Shown one piece after another: positions 35,592 to 44,749 of a DNA stretch of 64,000 nucleotides. How positions within the stretch are numbered: position 1 is the stretch's first letter; each line of letters opens with the position of its first letter. The notes under the pieces were generated by a model. It saw only the letters and a program-made list of their open reading frames with translations, made no database searches and was not told the origin of the DNA. The position numbers and the translations under genes were made by a program. The DNA is taken from NCBI GenBank assembly GCA_963789015.1, contig CAWBIU010000001.1:1302001-1366000 (forward strand), written 5' to 3'. The DNA is from JAOPZW01 sp963789015. GTDB taxonomy: Bacteria > Actinomycetota > Thermoleophilia > Solirubrobacterales > Solirubrobacteraceae.

Positions 35592-38485
35592 GCGGTTGCA
35601 GCGGCCGACCGCGCCCTGCGAGGATCGCTCGGGCAGTGTCGACCGCCTCCCGCAGCAGGACCGACGGCACGATCGGCGTGCTGCCGATCGCCGTGGCGCT
35701 GCTCGGCGTCGGCGCGATCGTCGACGTCGCGCTCGGCTCGAGCTTCCTCGTCGTGCCGCTGTTCGTGCTCGCCCCGCTGTTCGTCGCCGTCCGCGGCGCG
35801 CCGGCGGCCGAGACGGCACTCGTCGCCGGGGCAGCGATCGTTCTCGCCATCGTCGCCGGGGTCGCCGATGGCGAGACCCGGTCGACCGGCTGGATCGTCG
35901 CGCTGGCGTCGGTGACCGGCGGCGGGCTGGCCGCGGTCGGCGCCGCGACCGCCCGCTCGCGCTTCCAGCGCGATGCCGAGCGCCTCGAGCTGCTCGTCGC
36001 GCTCAGCGACGTCGTCCCCGCGGCGACCGTCGAGGCGACGGCCGAGCGGCTCACCGAGCTGCTCGTTCCCGCCGTGGCCGATGCGTGCGTGATCGACTGC
36101 CCGGCGGGCGAGGAGCGCCCGGCACTGCTCGTCGTGCGCGTCGACGAGCGCCTCGGCCCCGCCGCCGAGGACGCCGTCCGCAGCGCCCCGCCACCGCTCG
36201 GGCCGGCGGGCGACGTGGACCCCAGCCCGCGGTTGGTCGACGACGTCGCTGACGAGCGGCTCGCCCTGCGCTCGTGCCTGACCGCGCCGCTGCACGCGGC
36301 CGGGCGCACCGTCGGGACCCTGCGGCTGGCCACGACCGTCGAGCGGCGCTATGGCCAGCGCGACCTGCGCTTCGCCGAGGTCGTCGCCGACCGCATCGCG
36401 CTCGTGCTCGAGAACGCCGGCCTGAGCGCCGAGCTGCTCGACGTCGAGGCCCGCTTCGAGGCGATCGTCGACGGGATGATCGACGGCGTCAGCGTGCGCG
36501 ACGCGGACGGCCGGCTCGTCTACGCCAACCCCGCCACGGTGGAGATCATGCGCGTCGAGAGCGAGGACAGCCTGCGCTCGCTCGACGTCGACGAGGCGAT
36601 GGCGATGTTCGACGTCTTCGACGAGGATGGCCGGCCGCTCAGCTACGACCGCCTCCCCGTGGCGCGCGCGTGGAACGCGCTCGAGGATCCCGAGCCGATG
36701 CTCGTGCGCAACGTCGTGCGCGCCACGGGCGAGGAGCGCTGGCTGCTGGCCAAGGCGACGACGATCCGGGACGACGACGGCAAGCCGCGCTTCGTCGTCA
36801 GCTTCACCGAGGACCTGACGTCGGTCAAGCGCGCCGAGCTGGCCCAGCGGCTGCTCGCCGAGGCCGGCCGCGTGCTCGTCGCCTCGTTGGACACGGAGCG
36901 CACGCTTCAGCAGCTCGCGATGCTCGCCGTGCCCGAGCTCGCCGACTGGTGCGGCGTCGACGTTCCGGGGCGGTCCGGGATGATCGAGCAGGTCGCGGTC
37001 GGTCACGCCGACCCGGCCAAGGTCGCGCTCGCGCGCGAGATGCGCCGGCGCTACCCGATCGCGCTCGACGCCCCGGACGGGCACGCCGCGGTCATGCGCG
37101 GCGAGTTCCCGCACCTGCTCGTCGACGAGATCACCGACGCGGAGCTCATGGCCACCGCGGACGACGACGAGCACCTCGCGCTCATGCGCCGCGTCGGCCT
37201 GAGCTCGCTGATGGTCGTGCCGATGGTCGGGCGCTCGCGGATCCTCGGGGTGCTGACCTTCGGCTCGAGCCGCGCCCACCACTTCGACGCCGAGCACGTC
37301 GCGCTCGCCGAGGAGCTCGGGCGCCGGGCGGGGATCGCCCTCGAGAACGCCCAGTTCTACGCCGAGCGCGCCGACATCGCCCACACGCTCGAGATCGCGC
37401 TGCTGCCCGATCCGGTGCCGCTCGCCCCGGGCTGGGACGTCGCGGCGATGTACCGGCCGGCGGGCGAGACGACGGAGGCCGGCGGCGACTTCTACGACAT
37501 GGTCCGCACCGACGACGGCTGGCTGCTCGTCATGGGCGACGTGACCGGCAAGGGCGCGCGGGCGGCGTCGGTCACCGCGCTGGCGCGCTACACGCTGCGC
37601 ACCGCGGCGATGCTCACCGGCGACCCGGCCGTCGCGCTGTCGGCGCTGAACCTGGGCCTCATGCGCCACGGCGAGCTGAGCCTGTGCACGGCGGTGATGG
37701 TCGCGCTGTCCGAGGACCGCGACGGCCGCGCGCGGGTGCGCGCGCTGAGCGCCGGGCACCCGCTGCCCGTGCTCATCAAGGGCGGGCGGGCGACGGCGCT
37801 CGGGCGCCCGGGTCCGCTGCTCGGCGCGCTGGAGGCGGCGACGTGGCCGGTGGCCGAGCACGTGCTCGACCCCGGCGACCGGATCGTCGTCTACACGGAC
37901 GGGGTCACCGACGCCCAGGGCGAGCGCGACCGCTTCGGCGACGGCCGGCTGCTCGAGCTGCTGGCCAACTGCAACGGCACGCCGCCCGCCGGGCTCGTGC
38001 GTCGCGTCGAGCAGGCGCTCGCGACGTTCGTGATGGGCCCGCAGCGCGACGACACCGCGCTGCTCGCCGTCGCGCGCCTGCGCCCGGGGGAGCTCGCGCT
38101 GCCCGGCGGGCCGGAGTCGGTGAGCCTGGCGCGCGCGGCGGTGCGCACGCGGCTCGAGGACGCGCTGTCGCCCGAGCGGCTGGGCGACGTGATGGTGATG
38201 ACGAGCGAGCTCGTGACGAACGCGATCCGCCACGGGCGCGCGACCGGCCCCGAGGACCGCGTCCGCGTGCGGCTGTCGCGGCACGACGAGCGGCTGCGCG
38301 TCGAGGTCCGCGACGACGGGCCGGGGTTCGAGGCGACGGCGGGCTCGCGGACCGCCGACGTCGGCGGCCTGGGCCTGCAGCTCGTCGAGCGGATGGCCGG
38401 CGCATGGGCGGCCGAGCGCGAGGGCACCACCACCCTCGTGTGGTTCGAGGTCGCGTCGGACGCCGCGGTGGCGTCGATACACTGA
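35588..38485 (+). CDS. SpoIIE-type phosphatase with GAF, PAS and HATPase domains
   Basis: 965-residue signalling protein. In order: N-terminal membrane helices (about residues 30-115), GAF domain (about 125-280), PAS domain (about 290-415), second GAF (about 420-590), SpoIIE/PP2C-type serine phosphatase (about 600-840) with the metal-binding AGGDFYDM and GDVTGKG motifs, and an RsbW-like HATPase (about 850-960) with MTSELVTNAIRHG and VRDDGPGFE. Such proteins dephosphorylate STAS antagonists, and the HATPase part can act as an anti-sigma kinase. It could act on the STAS protein at 17847; this is inference. Confidence 0.9.
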   Translation: MSGCSGRPRPARIARAVSTASRSRTDGTIGVLPIAVALLGVGAIVDVALGSSFLVVPLFVLAPLFVAVRGAPAAETALVAGAAIVLAIVAGVADGETRSTGWIVALASVTGGGLAAVGAATARSRFQRDAERLELLVALSDVVPAATVEATAERLTELLVPAVADACVIDCPAGEERPALLVVRVDERLGPAAEDAVRSAPPPLGPAGDVDPSPRLVDDVADERLALRSCLTAPLHAAGRTVGTLRLATTVERRYGQRDLRFAEVVADRIALVLENAGLSAELLDVEARFEAIVDGMIDGVSVRDADGRLVYANPATVEIMRVESEDSLRSLDVDEAMAMFDVFDEDGRPLSYDRLPVARAWNALEDPEPMLVRNVVRATGEERWLLAKATTIRDDDGKPRFVVSFTEDLTSVKRAELAQRLLAEAGRVLVASLDTERTLQQLAMLAVPELADWCGVDVPGRSGMIEQVAVGHADPAKVALAREMRRRYPIALDAPDGHAAVMRGEFPHLLVDEITDAELMATADDDEHLALMRRVGLSSLMVVPMVGRSRILGVLTFGSSRAHHFDAEHVALAEELGRRAGIALENAQFYAERADIAHTLEIALLPDPVPLAPGWDVAAMYRPAGETTEAGGDFYDMVRTDDGWLLVMGDVTGKGARAASVTALARYTLRTAAMLTGDPAVALSALNLGLMRHGELSLCTAVMVALSEDRDGRARVRALSAGHPLPVLIKGGRATALGRPGPLLGALEAATWPVAEHVLDPGDRIVVYTDGVTDAQGERDRFGDGRLLELLANCNGTPPAGLVRRVEQALATFVMGPQRDDTALLAVARLRPGELALPGGPESVSLARAAVRTRLEDALSPERLGDVMVMTSELVTNAIRHGRATGPEDRVRVRLSRHDERLRVEVRDDGPGFEATAGSRTADVGGLGLQLVERMAGAWAAEREGTTTLVWFEVASDAAVASIH

Positions 38486-38496
38486 CCGCTTCCCCG

Positions 38497-38585
38497 GGAG
38501 AGGTGGCCGAGTGGCTGAAGGCACTCGCCTGCTAAGCGAGTATGGGGGTCAAACCCCATCGCGGGTTCGAATCCCGCCCTCTCCG
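38497..38585 (+). tRNA. tRNA-Ser(GCU)
   Basis: 89-base class II tRNA. Acceptor GGAGAGG pairs with CCTCTCC, the anticodon loop CTGCTAA gives GCU, the variable arm (TATGGGGGTCAAACCCCATC) is long and the T-arm GCGGGTTCGAATCCCGC is standard. CCA is not encoded. It lies 11 bases after the SpoIIE phosphatase stop. Confidence 0.95.
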
Positions 38586-38641
38586 CTCCCACCCCGAGCC
38601 CACGGCGATCGCGGACCGCTCGCTATCCTCGGGGACGCGCT

Positions 38642-38716
<75 letters not shown>

Positions 38717-38719
38717 GAC

Positions 38720-38744
38720 AAAAGCCCCGCAAAGCGGGGCTTTT
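38720..38744 (+). terminator. Intrinsic terminator after tRNA-Arg
   Basis: An 11-bp perfect stem (AAAAGCCCCGC / GCGGGGCTTTT) closes a 3-base loop, with the T-run forming part of the stem. It ends the tRNA transcript before the integrase gene. Confidence 0.85.
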
Positions 38745-38775
38745 CCATGGGCTAGAGCTTCGACAGGGATCGAAC

Positions 38776-38796
38776 TTTGTCCCGAATTTGTCCCGA
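38776..38796 (+). repeat. Paired TTTGTCCCGA repeats near left end
   Basis: Two direct copies of TTTGTCCCGA (38776-38785 and 38787-38796), 11 bases apart centre to centre. A very similar pair (one with an extra C) lies at 45200-45222 inside the right end, in the same orientation. Direct repeats in this position are typical of integrase arm-binding sites. Confidence 0.5.
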
Positions 38797-38828
38797 GCGC
38801 ATCCCAACCCGGGCTTAGTTTCCGGGCC

Positions 38829-40106
38829 ATGCGCAGGCTCGAACCGCCCACCGGGCACGTCTTTCGCCGCGACGGAACCCGGCGTTCGACCTGGTACGCC
38901 AAGTACCGACTGCCGGACGGTCGCCAGGTCCAGAAGCGCATCGGCCCCGCCTGGACGGGCAGGGGACGCCCGCCGGCTGGCCACTTCACCAAGCGCACGG
39001 CCGAGGACTGGCTGCGCCAGGTGCTCGACGAGGCGCGCCGTGGCACGCTGCCCGGGCTGGTCCGCACTGGGGCGACGTTCGCCGACGCCGCCGCCGAGTT
39101 CCTGCGCTACGTCGAGCACGACCGCGCGATCAAGCCGTCAACGCTGGGCGATTACCGCTCGATCATCTCCGCGCACCTCCTTCCCGCGTTCGGCGACCTG
39201 CGCGTTGAAGAGATCACGCCGCAGAAGATCGAGCGCTGGCATGCAGGGGTCACCTCACGCGACGGGTCGCGGCTGTCCAACCGCACCAAGAACAAGCTGC
39301 TCGTCCTCCTGCACGGCGTATTCCAGCGGGCCCTGAAGGTCTACGGGCTGCCCCGCAATCCGGTGGCCGAGATCGAGCGCCACCCGCAGCGCTCGAGCGG
39401 GGACATCGAGGTCTTCAGCGTCGAAGAGGTCCATGCGCTGGCGCGCGCGGCCGCGTCTGAGCAGGACGCGGCGATCTACCTCACCGCGGCGTTCACCGGC
39501 CTTCGCCGCGGCGAGCTCGTCGCATTGCGGTGGCGGGACGTCGACTTCGCCGGCTCGGCGATCCGCGTGCGGGCGAGCTACGCGGGCGCTGCTCTGACCA
39601 CGCCCAAGTCCGGCCGCGTGCGGTCGGTGCCGATGGCGCCCCATGTTGCCGAGGTGCTTGCTCGGATGGGCCAGCGGCGGCACACGACCAGGGAGGACGA
39701 GCTCGTGTTCCCGGGGGAAACCGGAGGCTATCTCGACGGCTCGGCGCTTCGGCGGCGCTACGACAAGGCTCTGAAGCGCGCCGGCCTGCGGCCGCTGCGC
39801 TTCCACGACCTGCGCCACACCTTCGGGACGCGCATGATCGCCCGTGCCGACATCCGCCGCGTGCAGGAGTGGATGGGCCATGCGGACGTGCAGACCACCA
39901 TGCGCTACCTGCACTACGCGCCCCGCCACGACGAGGCCGCCCTGGTTGCCGACGCGTTCAGACGTGACCACGCTGGCGACACCACGTCTGTGAGTGGGGC
40001 GCTTCGAGGCCACCGTCGAGAAGCTCGGCCGACACAGGCGCTCTCCGAGCGGGGTGAGTCCGGCGGCGACGAGAGAGGGCGAGTCGGCCGCCGCGCCGTT
40101 TCGTGA
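38829..40106 (+). CDS. Tyrosine recombinase/integrase
   Basis: 425-residue site-specific recombinase. N-terminal arm-binding region (about residues 1-75, with TWYAKYRLPDGR), SAM-like core-binding domain (about 80-185) and catalytic domain. Catalytic residues: Arg in TGLRRGELVAL, Lys in TPKSGRVRSVP, HxxR in HDLRHTFGT, His in MGHADVQTT and Tyr in RYLHYAPR. ATG 38829 is chosen over upstream in-frame codons that fall in the tRNA end. About 55 polar residues follow the catalytic Tyr. It sits directly next to the tRNA-Arg attachment site. Confidence 0.93.
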   Translation: MRRLEPPTGHVFRRDGTRRSTWYAKYRLPDGRQVQKRIGPAWTGRGRPPAGHFTKRTAEDWLRQVLDEARRGTLPGLVRTGATFADAAAEFLRYVEHDRAIKPSTLGDYRSIISAHLLPAFGDLRVEEITPQKIERWHAGVTSRDGSRLSNRTKNKLLVLLHGVFQRALKVYGLPRNPVAEIERHPQRSSGDIEVFSVEEVHALARAAASEQDAAIYLTAAFTGLRRGELVALRWRDVDFAGSAIRVRASYAGAALTTPKSGRVRSVPMAPHVAEVLARMGQRRHTTREDELVFPGETGGYLDGSALRRRYDKALKRAGLRPLRFHDLRHTFGTRMIARADIRRVQEWMGHADVQTTMRYLHYAPRHDEAALVADAFRRDHAGDTTSVSGALRGHRREARPTQALSERGESGGDERGRVGRRAVS

Positions 40107-40400
40107 AGACGGCGCTGTGGAGCCTTGCGGTTTCCTGGGCGTCCTCGCCGTCGGCCGGGCAGCTACGGGGTAGATGCGGTAGTCGACGACTCCCACCATC
40201 GCGAGAAGCAGGGCGCCGCGATCGCGCCGGCCGTCGGCGATGCGATGGCTTGCGCCACGAGCGCCCAGGGCGAGCGCGGCGACCAAGGCGAAGCGGAGCC
40301 GGAGCACCGCTTGGTCCTCCCGGGGTCAACCGCCGCTCGGTGAAGCGATTCCGATCCGGTGATGTAACGCGCGCAGCCCACGCACCGTATCTACCAGGAG
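40107..40400. other. No gene seen
   Basis: About 290 bases after the integrase. Open frames on both strands are short, Arg-rich and without ribosome sites. A minus-strand hydrophobic start (LRLRFALVAALALGA) is not followed by a plausible protein in the same frame and could be a broken small gene. Confidence 0.4.
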
Positions 40401-40754
40401 ATGGAGCCTTGGCACGACTCTCTGGTGGGCTGGGCGGCCGTGCTACTGGCGCTTCAAGCCTTCGCACTGACTCGCGGGCGGCTGCCGCGGATCGGGACAT
40501 CGCTGATCGCTGCGGCGAGCGTTGTGGCGATGTTCGTGGTCGTCACCGTCGTCGTGCCGCAGCGCGCGGGCGACGCGAACATCGGCGCGCCAATCATCGG
40601 GCTCGAGCTGCTGGTCTCGCTGAGCCTGCTCGTCGTCGCGCTGTGGCAAGGCGACGCCACTCGCCCGGCGTCGGCGCCCCCGGACGCCGGCAGCGCGTGG
40701 CGGCCGCCGCGAGCCGCGCCGCCGTCCAGCGGCCGGCGCGATCACACCGGTTGA
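40401..40754 (+). CDS. Small membrane protein of the integrated element
   Basis: 117-residue protein with three hydrophobic segments (LVGWAAVLLALQAFAL, GTSLIAAASVVAMFVVVTVVV, LELLVSLSLLVVALW) and a Pro/Ala/Arg-rich tail of about 35 residues. AGGAG lies directly against the ATG, so a downstream GTG may be the real start. It is not recognised. It lies close to a second membrane protein in the same direction. Confidence 0.55.
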   Translation: MEPWHDSLVGWAAVLLALQAFALTRGRLPRIGTSLIAAASVVAMFVVVTVVVPQRAGDANIGAPIIGLELLVSLSLLVVALWQGDATRPASAPPDAGSAWRPPRAAPPSSGRRDHTG

Positions 40755-40759
40755 CGCAA

Positions 40760-41119
40760 ATGCATTCGGCTGCTCGTTCCGTCCCCGCCGCACGATCCGC
40801 CGCCACGTATCGGCTGAGCCTCGCGCTCACCGCCCTGGTCGCGGTCGGACTGGCCGCATACGCCGTCGCTTTCGGCACGGTGGCAGCGGCCGTGATCTTC
40901 GCGATCCCATACGTCGTGCTCTTGATCGCGGCGCGCGGAGTAAAGCCCTGGGGCGTCGGCGTCATCCTCGCGCTGTTGCTCGCAGGCACCGGATTTGGAC
41001 TCTGGTCGGCCGGCTCGAGCTCGACCGGCGGTCTTGCCTTCCTGTGGCTGTGTCCGTTGCAGATCCTGGTCGCGACGACGTGCCGCGCCGATCTGTTTCG
41101 CTACGACGAGGATCTGTGA
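40760..41119 (+). CDS. Small membrane protein of the integrated element
   Basis: 119 residues, four hydrophobic segments (LALTALVAVGLAAYAVAF, AAAVIFAIPYVVLLIAA, GVGVILALLLAGTGFGLW, GLAFLWLCPLQILVATT). Not recognised. It starts 5 bases after the previous gene, so the two are probably co-transcribed. Confidence 0.6.
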   Translation: MHSAARSVPAARSAATYRLSLALTALVAVGLAAYAVAFGTVAAAVIFAIPYVVLLIAARGVKPWGVGVILALLLAGTGFGLWSAGSSSTGGLAFLWLCPLQILVATTCRADLFRYDEDL

Positions 41120-41327
41120 GCCGCCGTCGGTCCGCTGTCGCCTGATTGCGTGAGGCTCCCGCGGCCGCTTCGACGTTTGCTCTCCGTCTTTCCGCCGCGA
41201 CCGCGACGTCGCTATGACCTCATCGCCGAGGCGATGACCAAGCCGTTCGGTGCAGGCGGCGGTCGCGGCGCGGTTCGCGAGGGCGAGGTTCCCACCAGGC
41301 CCAAGCGGTCACCAGAGCGGTAGGCGC

Positions 41328-41507
41328 GTGGGGGCCAAGACGGCCGTCACGGTCGCGATTTGCTTCGTCATCGGCATGGTCGTCGCCAGCGCCGTGGTCA
41401 CCGACGGCTATGGCCGCGCGACCGTGCTCGTGCTGGTTGTCGTTGTCGGAGTCCTGTGGCTCCCCGTGAGCGCCGCCGTCGATCGGCTCACCGAGCGCCG
41501 CCGCTAA
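41328..41507 (+). CDS. Two-helix membrane peptide
   Basis: 59 residues: two hydrophobic helices (VTVAICFVIGMVVASAVV and ATVLVLVVVVGVLWLPV) joined by a short polar loop and ending in a basic tail (DRLTERRR). GTG 41328 follows GGCGC with no clear ribosome site. Unknown function; third membrane gene of the element. Confidence 0.5.
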   Translation: MGAKTAVTVAICFVIGMVVASAVVTDGYGRATVLVLVVVVGVLWLPVSAAVDRLTERRR

Positions 41508-41855
41508 CACGCGCACTCACCACCCTGGACCGACCGCGCCGCACCCGCGCGTCACCGCGACGCATCCGCGTCACGACTCACCGCCGGCCGCCGCCCACTT
41601 GCGACCGCCTCCTGGCCGATATACGCCACCTCGCCGCGATCAACTTCATCGTCCGCGCCGTCACCACAGACCGACCTCATCCTCGTCGCTCTCATCCTTC
41701 CCCCACCGACGCCCCTCACCTTCGGTCACGCGCGCCCACCCGATCCACTGCCCCACAACCACACCCAAACTTCCACCTCTTGCTTGCTCCTGTCTCAGCT
41801 CTGCCTCCCTCTGACCACCTGCTCTCTTGTCCTTCCGTCCTCCACCACCAACCGT
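41508..41855 (+). promoter_or_regulatory. C-rich, G-poor stretch, possible Rho utilisation region
   Basis: About 350 bases where the + strand is strongly rich in C and T and poor in G, most clearly from 41640 to 41855. It follows the three plus-strand membrane genes and precedes a strong inverted repeat and the oppositely oriented transposase. Long unstructured C-rich, G-poor RNA is the hallmark of Rho loading sites. No protein-like frame was found. Confidence 0.4.
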
Positions 41856-41924
41856 CCTGTGCCGGGCCCTGACCCCGCCCGAGCACCTCTATGGTGTTTG
41901 GGCGGGGTCAGGGCCCGGCACAGG
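41856..41924. repeat. 25-bp perfect inverted repeat
   Basis: Arms at 41856-41880 and 41900-41924 are exact reverse complements and flank a 19-base spacer. Arms are almost all G and C and would form an extremely stable hairpin or cruciform. There is no T-tract on either side. It lies between the C-rich stretch and a small gene; possible roles are a roadblock terminator, a recombination or insertion scar, or a folded single-stranded DNA site. Confidence 0.9.
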
Positions 41925-42056
41925 CCGCAACGCCCTTGTTCATCGGGAATTGCTACGGACGACGGCTCCACAGGCGAGTCCACATCTGAGTCTCGGCTCC
42001 CCCGCTGCTCCGTTCCTCGGTAGCGAAAGCTGCGAGGCGGCCGGGAAGACGGCGAC

Positions 42057-42314
42057 GTGAGGCCGTACCCGGCAACCCCCGCGGAGGCGCTCCTCGATGC
42101 GTTGGTCGGGCAACTTCCGCCGATCCGGCGCATCGACGCTTGGTGGCGCCGACGCAGTCGTCGCACGAAGGCCCTCTACTACGTGGCTTGGACGCTGTGT
42201 GTCCTGGCGGTGGCCGTCGCCCGGAACGCGAAAGACCCCAAGGACGCTGTCCCGGATCCTCCTGATCGTGGGACCGGTTCCGCGCCGTGGCCGACCCGAA
42301 GCAGCCGCGCGTGA
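42057..42314 (+). CDS. Small hypothetical membrane protein
   Basis: 85-residue frame from GTG 42057. It has a basic stretch (WWRRRSRRTK), one hydrophobic helix (ALYYVAWTLCVLAVAVA) and a polar, Pro/Asp-rich tail. No family recognised. It reads toward the convergent transposase gene. Confidence 0.45.
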   Translation: MRPYPATPAEALLDALVGQLPPIRRIDAWWRRRSRRTKALYYVAWTLCVLAVAVARNAKDPKDAVPDPPDRGTGSAPWPTRSSRA

Positions 42315-42400
42315 GCGAAAAGAGGATCTCGGCGCTGTCGCTACTCGTCCATTGCAGCAGTCGCCGGGCGGTGCCGCCGGCGCTGCCGCTCCTGCTGCTC

Positions 42401-43454
42401 CTATGTCAAGAGATTGAGAGAGTTCTCTGACGGGCTGGACGGCTGGAGCAGGTGCCAGATGCGGCGGGTGAGGTGGCGCTTGAGGCAGCGGATGGCCTCG
42501 CGGGTGCTCTTGCCTTCTTGGCGTTTGCGGTCGATGATAGGTCTGTGTCTCGGGGTGGCAGCGCGCGCGGGTGACGGCGACGCGGTGCAGCGCCGCGTTG
42601 ATCTGGCGGTTGCCGCCGCGATCGAGGCGATGGCGGTTGGTCTTGCCGGAGCTGACCGGGATCGGTGCCACGCCGGCCGCGCGGGCGAGCTTGGCCTCGT
42701 TGCTGAAGCGCTGGGCGCCGGCGATCTCGCCGATGAGCTTGGCCGCGGTCAGGGGCCCGAACCCGGGCTCGATGAGCAGGTGCGGCGCGACCTGGGCGAC
42801 GAGGTCGGCGATCTCGGCCTCGAGCGCGTCGACGGCGACGGTCAGCTCGCGCAGGCGGCGCAGCTCGTCGCGGGCGATCCGAACGCGCATCGTCTGCTCA
42901 GCGCGCGCGAGACGCCGGGCGATCTTCGTCGTCCATTTCTTCGAGAACAACGCGCCACCGGGGAGCGTGAGCTCCGGCCAGAGATCGTGAAGATTCCACT
43001 GCAGCGTGCTATTGAGCGCGACGCGCGTGCGAACCAGGCGCTCGCGATGGTCGACGAGCAGCCGGATATCGAGCTCCGGGCCCGCCAACGTCGCCGTCGG
43101 CAGCGTCTCGATTCCCGCCGCAAGCGCCGCGCGCGCGACAGAGACCGCATCGATCTGATCGCTCTTGCCGCGCTCGCGGCTCGAGCGCCGCGTCCCGGCC
43201 ATCAGCCGCGTCGAGACGCGAACGACACGCTCGCCACGAGCGATCAAGAACCGCTCCAGCGCGCCCGAAACATGCCGACAGTCCTCCAGCGCCCACACCC
43301 GCTCGCCTTCGAGGGCGCGCGCCCAGATCACCAGCGCCGCGAACCCGCGGGCACCGACCGCGACCGTCTTGTCGCCGAGCAGCTGACCGCTCGCCGCGTT
43401 GATCGCCGCGACCGTGTGCGAGCGCTTGTGGGCGTCCGCCCCGAGCACGATCAT
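42401..43454 (-). pseudogene. IS110-family transposase, frameshifted
   Basis: About 350-codon transposase of the IS110 type. The N-terminal DEDD (RuvC-like) domain starts LGADAHKRSHTVAAI, with acidic residues including LEDCRHVSG and KSDQIDAVSVARAAL. The C-terminal Tnp20 domain has PGFGPLTAAKLIGEI and the serine region GVAPIPVSSGKTNRHRLDRGGNR. Near 42536 the frame must shift one step to reach the IDRKRQEGKSTREAIRCL end and the stop at 42401-42403. IS110 elements usually lack terminal inverted repeats, so the exact ends cannot be set. Probably inactive unless the indel is an assembly error. Confidence 0.85.
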
Positions 43455-43918
43455 GACCTCGTCCACGTCCTTTCCAATGCGGATGCTGGACGCCCGGCGG
43501 ACACGGCTTGCTTGGGGCGCTGCCACGCTCCTATCAAGTCACGCCGACCATCCCCGACCGGCGACGAGCGACACAACAAAAGGAAGTCAGGCCACTCCGG
43601 CCGACAGCCTCAAAGAGAGTCAGCTCGCCGCCCGGTCGGGACCTTCTCCTCGGCGTCGGACGACACCGACCACCGAATCGAAACAGCAAGCCTCATTGCG
43701 ATAGCGACGTGCTCGAGCTCCGTCCGATCGGGAGCTCGCGCGCGGCCCACGTCGTGCCTATGCATTGGATGCAACGGGTCGGGCCGAGTGGCGCTTCTGT
43801 TGCTCGTCCACTCCACAGGCGAGGGAAGCCTCGCTCCGGGCGACTGCTCTGCGGCTGGAGGAGGCGTCGCCATTAGCCGACGACCGGCTGGCGGCACGCG
43901 GTCAATCCCCCAGTCAGC
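43455..43918. other. Non-coding region upstream of the IS110 transposase
   Basis: 464 bases between the transposase start and the end of the methyltransferase gene. No convincing gene. In IS110 elements the region upstream of the transposase can encode the bridge RNA that pairs with target and donor DNA, so this is where such an RNA would be expected; I cannot fold it reliably by eye. Confidence 0.35.
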
Positions 43919-44749
43919 TCAGGACGGCTTACCGCACACTATCTGCACGGGATGCGTGCGCCCTTCCTCGATGTTGCGGGCGGAATTGCGCATCTTCTCG
44001 GGCGCCGTCGGGCCGATCAGCACGTGCAGGCCGAGCGGCGGCAGCTCACCCCGGCCGGCGAGCTCCAGCGCGGCCCGGTACGCGGCCAGGTACTTCGGGC
44101 CGGTGTCCTCGCACTCGATGTCCACGAACCCGGCGGCGGCGAGGAGCTCGCGGGTCTCCGACGGCGTGACGAGGAACTCGCCCGTGCCGTCCTCCGACCA
44201 GGGCACGGGATGGTGCGGGCCTCCCACGGGCCCGAGGCCGTGCTCGGTGAGCGCGAAGAACCCGCCGGGCTTCAGCACGCGCCACGCCTCGCCGTAGAAG
44301 CGCGGACGGTCGGCGACGTTCATGGTCACGTGCTGCGCATAGGCGCCGTCGAACGTGCCGTCGTCGTAGGGCAGCCGCTCGCCGTCGCCCTGCTCGATGA
44401 AGACCCTGTCGCCCATGTCGAGCAGCGCGGTCAGCTTGTTCGCCGCGTCGACGAACGGCCCGGTGATGTCGATCCCGCTGACCTTGCACCCGAAGCGCTG
44501 CGCGAAGTAGCGAGCCGGGCCACCGACCCCGCAGCCGATGTCGAGCAGGTGGTCGCCGGGCTCGACAGGCAGCCGATCCGCGAGATCGACGGTGGCCGGG
44601 AACCCACGCGCGTGGAAGTGGTCGACCGGCGCCAGATCCTCAACGGTCAACGAATCCAGAGACTTCGACGCTCGCTCCAGCGCCGAGACGATAAGACCAT
44701 AAACGTCCCGGTCGGCCCAATGCTCCGCGATGGAGGTTTCCGGATCCAT
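43919..44749 (-). CDS. SAM-dependent methyltransferase, class I
   Basis: 276-residue methyltransferase. The SAM-binding motif I is LLDIGCGVGGPARYFAQRFG (about residue 69), followed by the acidic SGIDITGPFV, motif II-like QGDGERLPYDDGTFD and motif III around VLKPGGFFALTEHG. It is close to the sarcosine/dimethylglycine or sterol-type branch; substrate unknown. It is the only metabolic-looking cargo gene in the tRNA-Arg element. Confidence 0.88.
   Translation of the reverse strand: MDPETSIAEHWADRDVYGLIVSALERASKSLDSLTVEDLAPVDHFHARGFPATVDLADRLPVEPGDHLLDIGCGVGGPARYFAQRFGCKVSGIDITGPFVDAANKLTALLDMGDRVFIEQGDGERLPYDDGTFDGAYAQHVTMNVADRPRFYGEAWRVLKPGGFFALTEHGLGPVGGPHHPVPWSEDGTGEFLVTPSETRELLAAAGFVDIECEDTGPKYLAAYRAALELAGRGELPPLGLHVLIGPTAPEKMRNSARNIEEGRTHPVQIVCGKPS

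Noticed and set aside
34550..38524. Very long minus-strand open frame antisense to the SpoIIE-type phosphatase
   Set aside because: It is Arg/Gly/Ala-rich, has no domain and mirrors the codon bias of the real gene. Such shadow frames are common in very GC-rich DNA.
40163..40381. Minus-strand short frame with a hydrophobic start after the integrase
   Set aside because: The hydrophobic part and the remainder are in different frames, and there is no ribosome site. A broken gene is possible but unsupported.
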